A stretch of DNA of 64,000 nucleotides, taken from NCBI RefSeq assembly GCF_030272615.1, contig NC_081406.1, positions 402,644,939 to 402,708,938 on the forward strand. Reading direction: 5' to 3'. Below are positions 44,725 to 56,440 of the stretch, piece by piece (positions within the stretch are counted from its first letter, which is position 1; every line of letters begins with the position of its first letter). The DNA is from Cryptomeria japonica. Taxonomy: Eukaryota > Streptophyta > Pinopsida > Cupressales > Cupressaceae. Below the pieces are notes generated by a model. The model saw only the letters and a list, made by a program, of their open reading frames with translations, did no database searches and was not told the DNA's origin. Both the position numbers and the translations under genes were made by a program.

Positions 44725-44742
44725 GCCCTCCTTCTAGCGCCA
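44725..44742 (-). other. Primer-binding site of element F
   Basis: Minus strand reads TGGCGCTAGAAGGAGGGC six bases after the LTR end (TCAACA). TGGCGC openings are common in plant Ty3 elements. The tRNA was not assigned. Confidence 0.75.
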
Positions 44743-45781
44743 GTTTCTGTTGACGAGCATTTTGACACACCCACCAATAGTTAGGTAGTTTATGCAAACA
44801 CTCACCACCTCTCCTGAAAAGTAATGGGTTCGGAAGAACTCACTACCCCAAGGTCTTTGTAGTCGGGTCTCGATGGTGATGGATAACTCAATGGCTGATG
44901 TGGTTATACCTGTAAAGTGGCTTGCTGGTTAGAACTAAATCTCACTAGTTTACAAACAGTTGTACTTCCATTTTTTTTTGTATTTTAAGATTTAAGAATC
45001 TCTGGGGAAATAAAATGCGAAGTGTAAATGAAACAAGAAAATAACAATAAGGACCAATATAATGACAACTTAATTAATTATCCAATTAATTCCCTACAAT
45101 CCAAACAATTATCAAATATTATCCAAGTTAGCATTCAACAACGAACCTCCAACAAACCTGCAAAATCATCAATTTTACAAGCCTATAAAAATAAAAATCA
45201 TCATCAATATGGCCTATCGCAATAATTCCCATACACCACTATCGTGCGCAATATGATTCATAAAGTGATAGACAAAAAGATTAAACCACATTGCTAACTC
45301 TAAATAATAGACGTTACCAGATTACACAGAAGAATTTGGTAGAATATAACGTAGATCGGGCAATCTATGAGCTGCTTTTCATATTAATCTCCATGAATGT
45401 ATAACAAAAATAAGTCAAACTTCTTAACAATCTGAAAAAATACTCTAAAATCTCTAATTGGACCTCAAATCATCAATTCATGGACCTTTACAAATGAATC
45501 CAACTTCTCAATTTATAGAAGTTCTTTCACCCTATTATTTAGGAAATAACTCTACCCTAAATTAAGAACTAAGAAAAGGAGTCACAGTTAACTTGCAAGT
45601 TTCTGCTTGGACACTCCACCTAACAACTACAAAACTAACACTGCATGAGTATTACAAAGACCATGCTAGGTGAGCCACGTTTTCGTAATCATGCAGAATT
45701 TCTTTTAAAATTGGGACCTTGAGTGAGAGTAGCAGTTAAGAAAAAAAGCTTTGCTATCTTTAGCAATTCTGACAATATCCT

Positions 45782-48700
45782 TTATTTCTTGGTAAAAGCT
45801 TTATAATTTTCAATTATACATGCAACTGCTTGGGCTGGTGGATTGGCCACATGCTTAATTCTAAATTTGTATTTCTTCAAAGCCTCATCTACATGTGTTC
45901 CCTATTCCTCTAACTCCTTCACGGTGTCCGCCACCTCTTGACACCGAGTAATCAAATGTGTGTATCTATCCATTAGGGTGGCATCGAACTGGGCAGGAGG
46001 TCCTAGGTTTTGTGCTTCATATGCATCCCATTGATTCAAAACTTGTTGCTGGTCCATTATTCCAGTATCAGCTATTCTGATGCCAAAAGGTCCCAATAAA
46101 TTTGTTACAAAATTTTCATACGAAAAAATCTCTTTGAGGAGAGGGTCTCGAATATCAACAATCTCCTTGGCATACTACTAATACATCTCTACTTTTAAGT
46201 CTAGAATGTATACATAGGATTGTAGATTCTCACAGCTATCTCCTCCTAAGAGGTCCTCTTGTATTATCAGCCCTTCTCCTAAGTGTAGTATCCTTTTAAA
46301 GATTCGGAGTTGCTTGTTAAAGGTGTTCTCTTTTCGTTCCCGTTGTGTGTAACAAGTTGCCAAAGCTCCTCCTGCCTGTACCGCCTTGCAGTATATTTCC
46401 ATCATGTTCTGTAAAAATAATCTAATCTTGGCTACATTTGTTTGAACCCAAGATTTGGTGGCTGCAGCTACTCATCTCACCTCTAATAGTGCCTTTACAT
46501 CTCCTTCTGGCAAGGATGAGGTTGAAGGCAGGTCGTCCATCTTACAGGAGTCCAAAGGCTTGCACATTTCTACCAGGAGATGTTTATATTGTCCGAGCTA
46601 CACTTTAAGTTCTACATTTGAACTATGATCTTTTTCTACGCATCCTCTAACAATACTCATAGCCAGCTCCAAGGTATCCAACTCTCCCCACTTGGTCTGC
46701 TTACTTAGGTTTTCCTATGATACTTGGTACTTGGGAGAAGCGTGTCCTTCGGCCTGCGATGGAACCGCCACATCCGCAATCACTTCATCGGAACTAGTTT
46801 TTGACAGGTGGTGAACCGTCATTAACTTCTTAATCCTTGGTGGTTCCTCAATGATTGCTTGTTGTAGAGTGACCTTTGGAAGCTCTTCTTTTCTCTTTTT
46901 CTTTCCAAAGGTAAACTCTAACCATTCTGGTATATCTTCAATTTTGTCACCTTGATGTGACACGATCTCAATAGTTATAACGTCCACCTCTACCTACTCC
47001 TCTAGCTGCTCTTCTACTTCAGCTCCCATTTGGCCCGGAACCTGGAATGATGAAATTTGGCGAGCTAAGTTAGCTTGGAGAGTTTGTTGTTTGTGTAACT
47101 CTCCTAGCTTACCACTACCTTCTTCATCAAATGCTATTTCCTCATTCCCTAGGTCCATCTTTGTTTGGCTAGCTTCTATATCCTTAGGCAAATCCTCTTG
47201 GTCCTGAGGAGTCAGGATCAACCTTTCATTCAGGATATCTTCTGCTTCACCTCCTACTTGCTCACTACCCAAAAGTTGTTGTTCGTTAAGGTCCTCTTCC
47301 TCTTGGTCGGAGTCAGACTCGACATTTCTAATATTCACTTCCTCGGTAGTAGGTGTAAAACCTTGCACTACGGGGTGCCCTGTAGATACATTAACAACTG
47401 ATGGTGTGGGAGCAGCGGTGTCTGAAGGACCTGTTGTACCTATGGAGGGTGGCTGAGCAGGCACCTCCTTGGTGGCTTCTAAATTCTCTTCTTGTCCCTG
47501 GGTACCCTCCTCTTCAGTGTGGCCTATAGCGGTTCTTGATGGGAGAACTTTAGCAAGTGGAACTGCGCCTAGCCCATCAATCACCCCTAAGTCTGCAGCC
47601 TTTTTCATTAATTTAGACTCCCTCATCTTTTCCTGAATTTTCTTTAGCAAGTCTTCAGTACTCTCTTGTGGCTCCTTTTCCTCACCTGGGTTGGTGGAGG
47701 TATTCTTCCTTGAGGCTGACCTTGTCTTTTTGGCGTACTCCTTGTGGCCTCTTGACTGAGGTACCCCTTAAGTGGATCCCTTCTATTTCACCTTTGATAC
47801 ACTCGGCCTTACCCTCTGGCTCAACCATTGCTTAGTCCTGTTGATGACCACCTGGGAAATATTTTCCATATCTGTCTCCTCGCTTGCAGACCATTTTACT
47901 AGGGAGAGGGGCCTCTTGTCTATCCCTAATTCTTTATAAATTGCATTGAGTAACTCTCCATCATCCCTTAGGTCTTTAGGGAGGTTGGTCTCGATGCCAA
48001 AGTCTCTAATCTATGGTACGAACAACCTGTTATAATTCTTCTCTCTTAGTTTAAAGTTGTCCTGCAAATTGGCCCAGAAATCTTCCAAGCTAGGCCTATG
48101 CCCCTCATATTCCTTCGGCATAGCTTGCTTAAGCTTCCCGTAGGGATCATAAAAGTCCCTAGTATGATTATATTCTTCCAGGTTCAAATCTTGAAGCTCT
48201 TGCTCGGCCGATTTCACCACTTGTATTTTAGAGCAGTCAAAGTACCCAATGGACACCGAGAAATCAATTCCTATCTTATGCTTCAGTGATAAGAGTGATT
48301 GGAGGCCTACAAGTTGTCTCACATATTCCAATAGGAGCACCCTAACATTGCAGTAACTAGGCAACAACATTGGATTCCCTGTGAATCCACTAACTCTGAT
48401 GTAGGTGGAACGTGGGTTCTGAATGAACCAACATGCCCACTCCCGTATGATAGCCATAGCCTCAGAGCTAATCCAGTATCCGGTGTCTCCAGTCAACTTA
48501 ATAATTATAGGGAAGATAAAAGCATTGTTAACCTTCTTAAAGTGTGTCTTTGCATTTGTCAGAGTAAACTGGGAATAATATTCCCATATCTTCTTTTGTC
48601 CCTCTTTCTCCCCTAATTGTCCATCCACTTGTAGGCCTAGGAATTTTCCAGCTCTGGCAGCTACCTAGATGACATATGACATGAAGAAGAATTTTTGTGT

Positions 48701-49411
48701 TTGCTGCACTTCTTTCATTTGCCTACAGATTTTGTCAGAGAGGATTTGTGGCCAGTCAAAGTATTGTATCCCTATCAGAGTGGTGGTCATAAACTGGAAC
48801 ATCCAGGGATGGAAGTGTTTGCAGTCTGGCTTGCCGAAGGCCCTATTGAGCATTATAATCAAGTCTCTCTGAGGCTCTTTGAAGTCAGCCCTCAGGATCT
48901 CTTTAGCCTTGAGCCTTGTTTTCCTCTCCTCTTCCAGCCAGTTGGTATTCATGTGTCTTTTGCTAGCGGATACCTTGTCATTCCATGCTTTCAAGGCCTC
49001 TTCTTCAGTGAGTAAGAATGCTTCTTCCCTATTTGGGATTCCAAAGACAAATCCTAGCATATCTGGAGATAAGTCAATTATAGTTTTTCCATTTGCATCC
49101 GTGCACTTCCTGGTGTCTGGATTGTAGAATGGGGCGATGGTCATAATAAACTCTGGTGCATGTAGGGATTGCTGGAATACAGTAGCTTCTACAAGACCTG
49201 ACCTCTTTATTCTTCGATGGAGAGAATCTAAGCTAGGTTTATCTAATTGGGTTGCAGTATCCCCAATCTCTATATGTCCCACCTCAGTGTCTATGACCCA
49301 TCTAATTTGATCATCCAGCTTTGATACATGAAGCTGTCCTTGATATTGGTACTTCATGGTGGCTGGATATCTATCAATTTCCTTGCCCCTCTTATTGGTG
49401 GATGCATCCAT
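45782..49411 (-). pseudogene. Long ORF inside the 5' LTR of F, unknown protein
   Basis: About 1,210 codons from MDASTNKRGKEIDRY (49411) to YKAFTKK (stop 45782-45784). Longest open parts: 48665-49411 (248 codons), 48011-48628 (205) and 46994-47650 (218). Regions in order: globular N-terminus, second globular part with WACWFIQNPRSTYIRVSGF and LLEYVRQLVGLQSLLSL, an acidic Pro/Glu-rich region, and a C-terminus rich in predicted helix. Three stops (near 48662, 47790 and 46177) sit at the same codon as in the 3' LTR. Orientation is that of gag-pol. Unknown family. Confidence 0.7.
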
Positions 49412-49489
49412 CTAACCCCTGGAACCTGCAACCAAAACCCAAGTCTTAGTCCACAATGCTAAACATAAATATTAATCTACTTTGGGAAT

Positions 49490-49815
49490 TCGGGGTCCCG
49501 GGGTAGGAATGCAGGAAGGGAACCCGGAACTCTAGGGATCTGGGGTTCCGTAGTGGCATGGAAGTGAAAACCTGGAAGTGGAAACCCGAAACTCTGAGGA
49601 TCCAGGGTTCCGAGGTAGGAAGACTATGAAACTCGGAACTCCGGGGACCCGGGGTTTCGAGGTGGAAATGAAGATGAAATTCGGAAATCCAGGGACCCGG
49701 GGTTCCGAGGTGGAAAGGAAGATGAAACTCAGAACTCCGGGGACCTGGGGTTTCGAGGTAGAAAGGAAGATGAAACTCGGAACTCTGAGGACCCGGGGTT
49801 CCGAGTTAGAAACTA
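49490..49815 (-). repeat. 51-bp GC-rich tandem repeats in the 5' LTR of F
   Basis: About six units of the type described for the 3' LTR, one or more units fewer. Differences in length between the two LTRs keep the frame 49532-49960 open. Confidence 0.85.
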
Positions 49816-49960
49816 GGGCACGCCCAAAAAACAAAACAAGAAAGGAAAAGAACAACAAAAACAAAAACAAAAGGACAAGCAAGCAAGAAACACATGCAAG
49901 GAAGGAAGATTCACCAACCTGGTGAATCGGAAAAATGACAAACGCAGAGAGAGAGAGCAA
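49532..49960 (-). CDS. Small LTR ORF with hydrophobic segment and 17-residue repeats
   Basis: 142 codons, starting MLSLSAFVIFPIHQVGESS. A hydrophobic stretch (LLVLLFLFLLFFSFLVLFF) is followed by four to five repeats such as STSEPRVPGFPNFIFI. The start lies about 80 nt downstream of the TATA box, so it would be the first sizeable frame of the LTR transcript. It is open in both LTRs although they have diverged. Coding status is uncertain. Confidence 0.42.
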   Translation of the reverse strand: MLSLSAFVIFPIHQVGESSFLACVSCLLVLLFLFLLFFSFLVLFFGRALVSNSEPRVLRVPSFIFLSTSKPQVPGVLSFIFLSTSEPRVPGFPNFIFISTSKPRVPGVPSFIVFLPRNPGSSEFRVSTSRFSLPCHYGTPDP

Positions 49961-50014
49961 CAGAAGACTAGAGGTTTGCGACTTGGAGCTAGGTAGGAGA
50001 AATTTGACTGCACA

Positions 50015-50034
50015 AATGAACTTTAAAGTTCATT
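50015..50034. repeat. Perfect 20-bp palindrome at the predicted start site
   Basis: AATGAACTTTAAAGTTCATT is its own inverse complement. It begins seven bases downstream of the TATA box on the minus strand. The copy in the 3' LTR (27776-27795) has central changes. Confidence 0.85.
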
Positions 50035-50040
50035 AACTCG

Positions 50041-50049
50041 TATATATAA
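50041..50049 (-). promoter_or_regulatory. TATA box of the 5' LTR of F
   Basis: Minus strand TTATATATA. Start of transcription would fall near 50015-50022, inside the palindrome. Upstream repeats lie at 50087-50335. Confidence 0.55.
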
Positions 50050-50086
50050 CCTCCCAAAAACCCTTCCATATAAGAACCATAAACAC

Positions 50087-50335
50087 GACCTTGGGACTCC
50101 GGGACTTCGGGGTTCTGAGGTCGGGATGACAAGAAGAGAATAAAATGACCCCGAGACTCCGGGACTCCAGAGTTCCAAGGTCAAAAGACCCAAGACCTCA
50201 GGACTCCAGGACTCCAGGACTCCGAGGTTCCGAGGTCGAAACGACAAAGAACCTCAGGACTCCGAAACTCCAGAGTACCGAGGTAAAACAAAAAGGACCT
50301 TGGGACTCCAGAACTCCAGAGTTCTGAGGTAAAAC
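50087..50335 (-). repeat. Upstream GC-rich repeats (U3) of the 5' LTR of F
   Basis: Five units of about 50 bp with GGGACTCCGGGACTCC and TTCCGAGGTC cores, parallel to 27847-28085. Confidence 0.75.
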
Positions 50336-50712
50336 CAGAAAGAAAGAAAAAAGAGGGGGCCACATTTTGACTCAAGGAGACCAAATGGGGAAACAGATAT
50401 GCTAGGCATAACAAATGGTGACTATCTAGGAAAAATTACGATAGGCAATTTAGAATTTCAGAATCTCTGGTTAACCCGACACGTAAGGCTATTATCATTC
50501 AAAAAGATGTATAAGAATTCAAGATGAGTAAGTAGTTAACAAACAACCAAGACGAGAAATAGACATGATCAACCCTTAAGTGTGTGCGTATGATTTGTTA
50601 CCCCACCATTTCAATAATGTAGATAATCAGAGGAAACTAGGTGCAAGCTACATAAGTAAAGTCATTAACCATGTTTCATGCAAGGTTATCCTAGGCATAG
50701 CTCTGCTGCCAG

Positions 50713-51143
50713 TTTTGATTAATAAAGATTTGCAAATTTTGATTAAGAGGTGCTACTAACTTATTTCCTTTATCATTCACACCTTCCACAAATATGGTAT
50801 TGTTATCAATAAGGTCTTGGATCTTATTCCTCAATTTGTAACACTTTTATGTATCATGAATAGCTTGATGATGGTATTGGAAAAAGACTTTATGGTCAAA
50901 GGGATGTGGTAGAGGCTTAGATGTATCTATAGGTTTTATGGTAGGAAGTTGCAACGCATTCATCAGTCTAAGAATTATGTTATGAAATGATTCAGAAAGA
51001 GGAGTTAATTCTTTTTTAAAGTATTTGGATAAAGGGGCCACACCTAATGTTGTGGTTGAGACTTGTATGTTGATATGGTTGGAAGGATTATCATTGATTT
51101 CGATGAAGCCTTTGTTTTATTTTTGAAATTTGTTGAATGATTG
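50713..51143 (-). pseudogene. Element C gag/protease remnant after the F insertion
   Basis: Matches 19530-19915 of element A (TATGGTATTGTTATCAATAAGG and so on). The minus-strand frame 50847-51041 includes FFQYHHQAIHD, the counterpart of FFQYHCQLGHE in A, with further loss of the zinc ligands. Truncated at 50712/50713 by the rearranged F boundary; 51139-51143 is the left GATTG duplication of the solo LTR. Confidence 0.65.
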
Positions 51144-52124
51144 TGTAGACACTGAAAAATTGTCCTAAGTCTTCAACAACAATTTTCACTAACCTTTTTC
51201 ATCTAAACTGATTAAATAATTATTTAATTAGTACTAATTTTCTTCTTTTAATTTCCTATAATTAAATAATTCTTAATTGTTTAATTATTGTTCTTCTAAA
51301 CTATTATTTAAATAGTCTTTATTATTTAATTAATGTTTATCATTATCTCTTTCTAATCAATTAATCCTCTTACTCTTTGATTAAATAATTCATTTAATCC
51401 CTTTATTCTAAGCTAATTATTCTTCCATGATTAAATAATTATTTTAATTATTTAATCCCCTTTCTCCAATTGTTCTAATTAAATAAATTTTTAATTTATT
51501 TAATTGTCATGTGTGGGTGAAATAAATGAATTTTATTTATTTATTTATGACCCCACTTAGCTCTTCCACTTTCTAATTTTTATTTCAAATTATCTCCTCC
51601 ACTTTTATTTTTTGTCTCCCTTATCTCTTCAACTTTCTAATTTGGTATTTATGAGAAGATAATTAAGGATTTTATTATTTATTCTTATAATATCTTCTCA
51701 TTTGCTTTCTTCTATCTTCATCCTTCCTCAAATAGAAGCTCTGTTGTGCATTCAATCTCATCCATTGATTATTTTCAGTCTCAAATCAATCTTAGCCATC
51801 CAATCAATCCATAATTTTTCTATAAATTGAGCTCTCATTGCTCATTTTTAACAACCACATCTCAAGTATCCTCATGTTGGTGATTTTTCTATCATCTTGT
51901 TTCTATCAGACTTGCATTTTGTAGGTGAGATCCACACACATTTGGAGGAATAAGAGAAACAATGGAGGTCAAGGAAGGAGACTTTTACATGTTGTTTGCA
52001 CTTTTGTTTTGAAATCTTGTCTTTCCTTCTTTCATTGAATGTAGTAGGATTAATTTCTTAGCTTGTTATGTTTTGTGGTTGCATAACTTAGGCTTTGATG
52101 TGTTTTCCCATTTTCCTCGTTACA
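51144..52124 (+). mobile_element. Solo LTR of a TGTAGACAC family element
   Basis: 981 bp from TGTAGACACTG to CGTTACA, flanked by perfect 5-bp duplications GATTG (51139-51143 and 52125-52129). Its second half (GGTGAGATCCACAC, GAATAAGAGAAACAATGGAGG) resembles the D LTR near 41110-41170. The interior was lost by recombination between two LTRs. Confidence 0.9.
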
Positions 52125-52129
52125 GATTG

Positions 52130-53246
52130 TTGAGCACTCCCATTCTTATCAACCAGGGCCATTGAAGAAGATGATTCAAACTCATTAAATTGAAGTTGAT
52201 AGTTATGAAGTGCTACATACAATTGTGTGAAAGATGATTTTAAAAAAAATATAAGTTTATCTCTAATATCCTTTTGTCAATTACTAATAAAAATTATTTG
52301 AACATCACCATTAGAAATAGTATAAGCAATTTGTGAATGCAATTTTTTATGTCTACCAATGTAACAATGAATTAAGTTAGCCAAATTAATTTGAGGACCA
52401 TTGTTATATTGAAATTGTTGAATGAATGCATTAGCCAACTATGAAAAATAAGTGATAGAATAAAGAGGTAAAGAGAAATACCATTGCAAAGCTTTATCTC
52501 TAAAAGTACGAGCAAGTATTTTTTCCATGAGTTTATGATCATGAGAGAATTAACTACACAAGGTTTGGAATGTTTTCACATGAATAAAGGGGTAACATTT
52601 TATCTTTATACAACTCCAATTGGGGAATTTCCACATTCTTAGGAGCAACTACATGAACCACATGATCATAATGTGTGCTAGCTACATCATATGTGGGGAC
52701 ATTGAACTTAAAACTTAGATTGGGTTAAAGAAGTCAATTGTTGTTGTAAGGATTAGACACTTTGAGATAGGTTATTTATAGTGTCCTCATTGGATGAGTT
52801 AGAATTGTGCATGTTGGATTGTGACGGATGTGTAATATTGTAATGGGTAGGTGGAGGTTGAGAATAAGGAGGTGGAATATTATAGTATATTGGTAAAGGA
52901 GATGGTTGGGAAACAAATGGAAGGCTAACAGAAGGAGGTATGTAAGAGTATTGATTAATAGGATTTCCCCCATGATGTACATGTGTAGGATTAATATTTT
53001 GTGTAGAGATAGTCATGATAGAATATGTATATGTGGACACATTAGGCAAAGATGTAGGCATAGGAATGGAATGCTCAACTTGAGTTGTAAGATCAAAGTA
53101 ACCAAGAGCTTCAGCATATTTTTTTACTAGCATAATATTGGTATCAACAATATGAGAAACACCATGTAACACTTCCACACCTATCACATCATTCTCTACA
53201 ACCCTTCAATGAATGGGATTGCCTCACTATTTGTGTATTCTTGACA
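52130..53246 (-). pseudogene. gag of element C
   Basis: The frame 52753-53187 contains GVSHIVDTNIMLVKK and VEHSIPMPTSLPNVSTYTYS, which align with 20369-20683 of element A. 52130-52750 corresponds to the capsid part and is full of stops and shifts. Proline-rich C-terminal half. Interrupted at 53246 by an insertion; N-terminal part at 57275-57463. Confidence 0.65.
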
Positions 53247-56079
53247 TGTAAGGACCCGCTAGTCCTAACCTTAGACTAACTAACATAATTAATTCCTAAT
53301 AAAGTCTACATACATTTATGAATATAAATTTATCATAAATAAAAATGCAAGATTTAAATTTAAAATATAAGGAATGAAGTTAAAATAATGTAAGAGCTAG
53401 ATATATGAGATAACTTTGTCAAAATGGATAAATATTGTAACCTATAGCTAGTGTGCATATGAACTAAGATAAATTAAAGATAACTCAAAGTTACCAAATG
53501 CTATATCATTTTAACAACTATTACAAACTTAAGTTAATGTGCATATAAACAAGGATAACTCATCAAACTTAAATTAGAATAAATATTACCATCCATCCCA
53601 AGTGTTAAGAATTCATAAAGGAAATCAAAACAAAACTCATCAAAGAAACACATAAGCAATGAGTCACGCACATGATTGACACTTGTTAGTAGGTTATTGG
53701 TTAGTGGTTTTCCTTAATTTCTATTAGTTATATTTACCTAGTGACCTCCTATTGCATTTACTACACTAGACCTCATAGGTCATTGTACAGAGCTTATATA
53801 GCTTAATAATGAGACCACATATGCCATTTCAATAATATAAAAATACAAACATATATTAGCTCATTATGAATATCTATCTCCAGATTTAACATCTCCATTT
53901 CCATCAAACTCACCTCCATCTGGAAGATAGACATATGGCCCAAGCATTTTATCCGCCCAGCCAATTGAAGCTTTCACTTCTCGATGCTCATGATGAGCTC
54001 CCGTCCCTCATGACAAAGTTCCCTAGCAAATCGTAATCAACTATCAGGAATAGAACTTGTGCATGCATGTAGTATCTAACAACTAAACTGATTAACTTAG
54101 CTACATGTGTTATGGCAAGGAGAACAATTTATAAGTTATTGGCCAATTAACCCTATTGGGGTAGGTGAGAATAAAATCACCCTTCCCTGGTTTATCCCAT
54201 AATCAAGCACATCTTTTCTGATACATCCATCATAGACAGATAAAACAAATTACCCTCCCCGGTTTGTTTCCTTATTAATAAGTTATTATTCTATATTTAA
54301 TATTTCTTACTCATTTTGATATTCAGACCCTTTTTAACTTTCAAAATTTCAATAATTTAAACTATGCAAGTGCTTATATATATTACTGATAAAATCGAAT
54401 CAGTTGATTAGAAATCAAATCTTCAACATAAATAACAACTAATTTAACCCAAGAAAATCTGATGGAGATAGGGAAGAAAATAAATTCATCTTAGCCTAAG
54501 ACATTGCCTATCTAATTTACTCAGAATAAGTCGATTTAGCTCAGGAAATCAATCAAATAAATACTACAATCCAAGGTGAGTTTTTGAAACTTTTAAGGAA
54601 GTAATTTTGTACAAAATTGCAATAGAGAACCAAGCTGGCTAACAAGCAAATCGACCTAATAGAGGAGATTAGTTATTCGGTCCCAAGGAGATTGGTTGGT
54701 AGCTTATACGATTTGGTAATAGGCAGTCATGAATGAAGGAGAATTGGTAGACAAGTTAACTACACAGAGTCGACTATGCCACATAGATGTCGACTCAGCT
54801 AAATCGGCTCACAAATCATTCAAAAATCCCAGCAACAATGATTTGAAAAGGGAATAAAATCCAGATCAAAGTTGAAGTATTACAAAAAAAAATTATGCAT
54901 GGAAACCAAGGGGTGCAATGTGCATTCGAGGGAAATTGATCTTGCAAAAAAACTATGACAGCAACCAAATAAAACAAATCCAAAGTGCATTCTGCGATTC
55001 CAAACGGGAAAATATGGAAGTTTTCTATGGTAAATGTTGTGTTAAATAAAAAGACAAACAAGCATGAAATAATTTCAATGCAGTGATAACGCTAACTAAT
55101 TCAAGATTGGCATTTCTCCAAACAATAATGAAGTTTAAAAAAAAATGAGTAAGAGAGAGAGAGAGAGAGATGTGACTATGCCAGCAAATAAAGTCCAATA
55201 TAAATGGACACAACAAATGGACCCCTTTCAAAGGGAAAATAAGAGATGGTGGAGCAATAATAGTAAACAAAAAGCAATTACCTTACAAAAATCAAGGAAG
55301 GAGGCATGGTTGTTCCTACAGAAAATATGCCATCCCAAGTACCTTACAAGCTGATGAAGAGGGGATGAGGGTGGCGGCTTATACCTGCTACCACTTCTCT
55401 TTCCTAGTTAGAACTTGGACACCCAACTCACACTTGTAGACCAAATAAATTTGCAAAGAGAAAGATGATAAAGATAGTGCGAAAAAGGAAGAGAGACCCA
55501 AATTTTTTCTTTTCTTCTATTGCCTCCCAAAATCGTTTTCTCGGCTTATTTTTAAAATCTTCTTGGCTAAGAGATTCAATCCATAATGTGTGGATCTAAA
55601 TGGATGAAAACGAGGGTGAGGAGAGTTGGAGTGAAGAAAAGTTAATTTGGAATAGCCAATTGTGGGAGAAGATGAATGCAAAACTCATGCATTCTTGGTG
55701 AAGACCAAGTTACCTCTCCAAATTGTGCGAATTAGAGAGCTTAAAGTCTCAGTTAAAGAAGCTTTTCTCTTGTTTTCAAATTTTGGATTTGATATTAACA
55801 TTATAATTTTCAAATTTAATATTTTAATGTTCTTTAATCACACATTTTAATTATATATTTATTCTTCAATCATTATTTATCTATCAATTATTGAATTTTT
55901 TAATATTTAATATAATTATCTTGTTTAATTATTATTATACAAATTATGTGTGTGTGCGGGTTCACATTCCTTGGGTTGTTGTCGACGAGCTAGGAGACCC
56001 CTCCTCGGTCATATGTCTACCTTCAACAGTCGACCCTGCATCTATCTCATACTCAACAAAAACATCAAATCATCAGGAT

Positions 56080-56094
56080 ATATGTATACGTACA

Positions 56095-56126
<32 letters not shown>

Positions 56127-56130
56127 CATT

Positions 56131-56165
<35 letters not shown>

Positions 56166-56385
56166 TATACATACATGTATATACATATATACATATATAC
56201 ATACTTCTAGATATATATATATATACATACATATATATACATATACATATATATATATATACATATACATATATATACACATATATATACATATACATAT
56301 ATATATACACATATATATACATATACATATATATATACATATACATATATATACACATATATATACATATATATATATATATACC
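56080..56385. repeat. AT/AC microsatellite
   Basis: About 300 bp of TATATACATATACATAT-type repeats. The long Tyr/Ile-rich open frames on both strands are artefacts of the repeat. Confidence 0.97.
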
Positions 56386-56440
56386 ACCACATAAAACACT
56401 TTAATATCACATAAAAATAAAGTCATTAATAGCATTAAAT

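Larger units (their letters stand above)
22433..50712 (-). mobile_element. Element F: giant Ty3-type retrotransposon with 6-kb LTRs
   Basis: A 28.3-kb span, about 19.3 kb without the nested element D. Long direct repeats 22433-28590 and 44749-50712 flank gag, protease, RNase H, reverse transcriptase and integrase on the minus strand. A primer-binding site (44725-44742) lies next to one repeat and a polypurine tract (28591-28609) next to the other, which identifies the repeats as LTRs. Size and the extra RNase H point to the Tat/Ogre side of Ty3/gypsy (inference). The 5' LTR is cut short at 50712 and no target duplication remains. Confidence 0.88.
44749..50712 (-). repeat. 5' LTR of element F, truncated at its start
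   Basis: Direct repeat of 22433 to about 28470. Compared with the other LTR it lacks roughly the first 120 bp (minus-strand sense) and joins element C sequence at 50713. Gene content is the same as in the 3' LTR. Confidence 0.85.
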
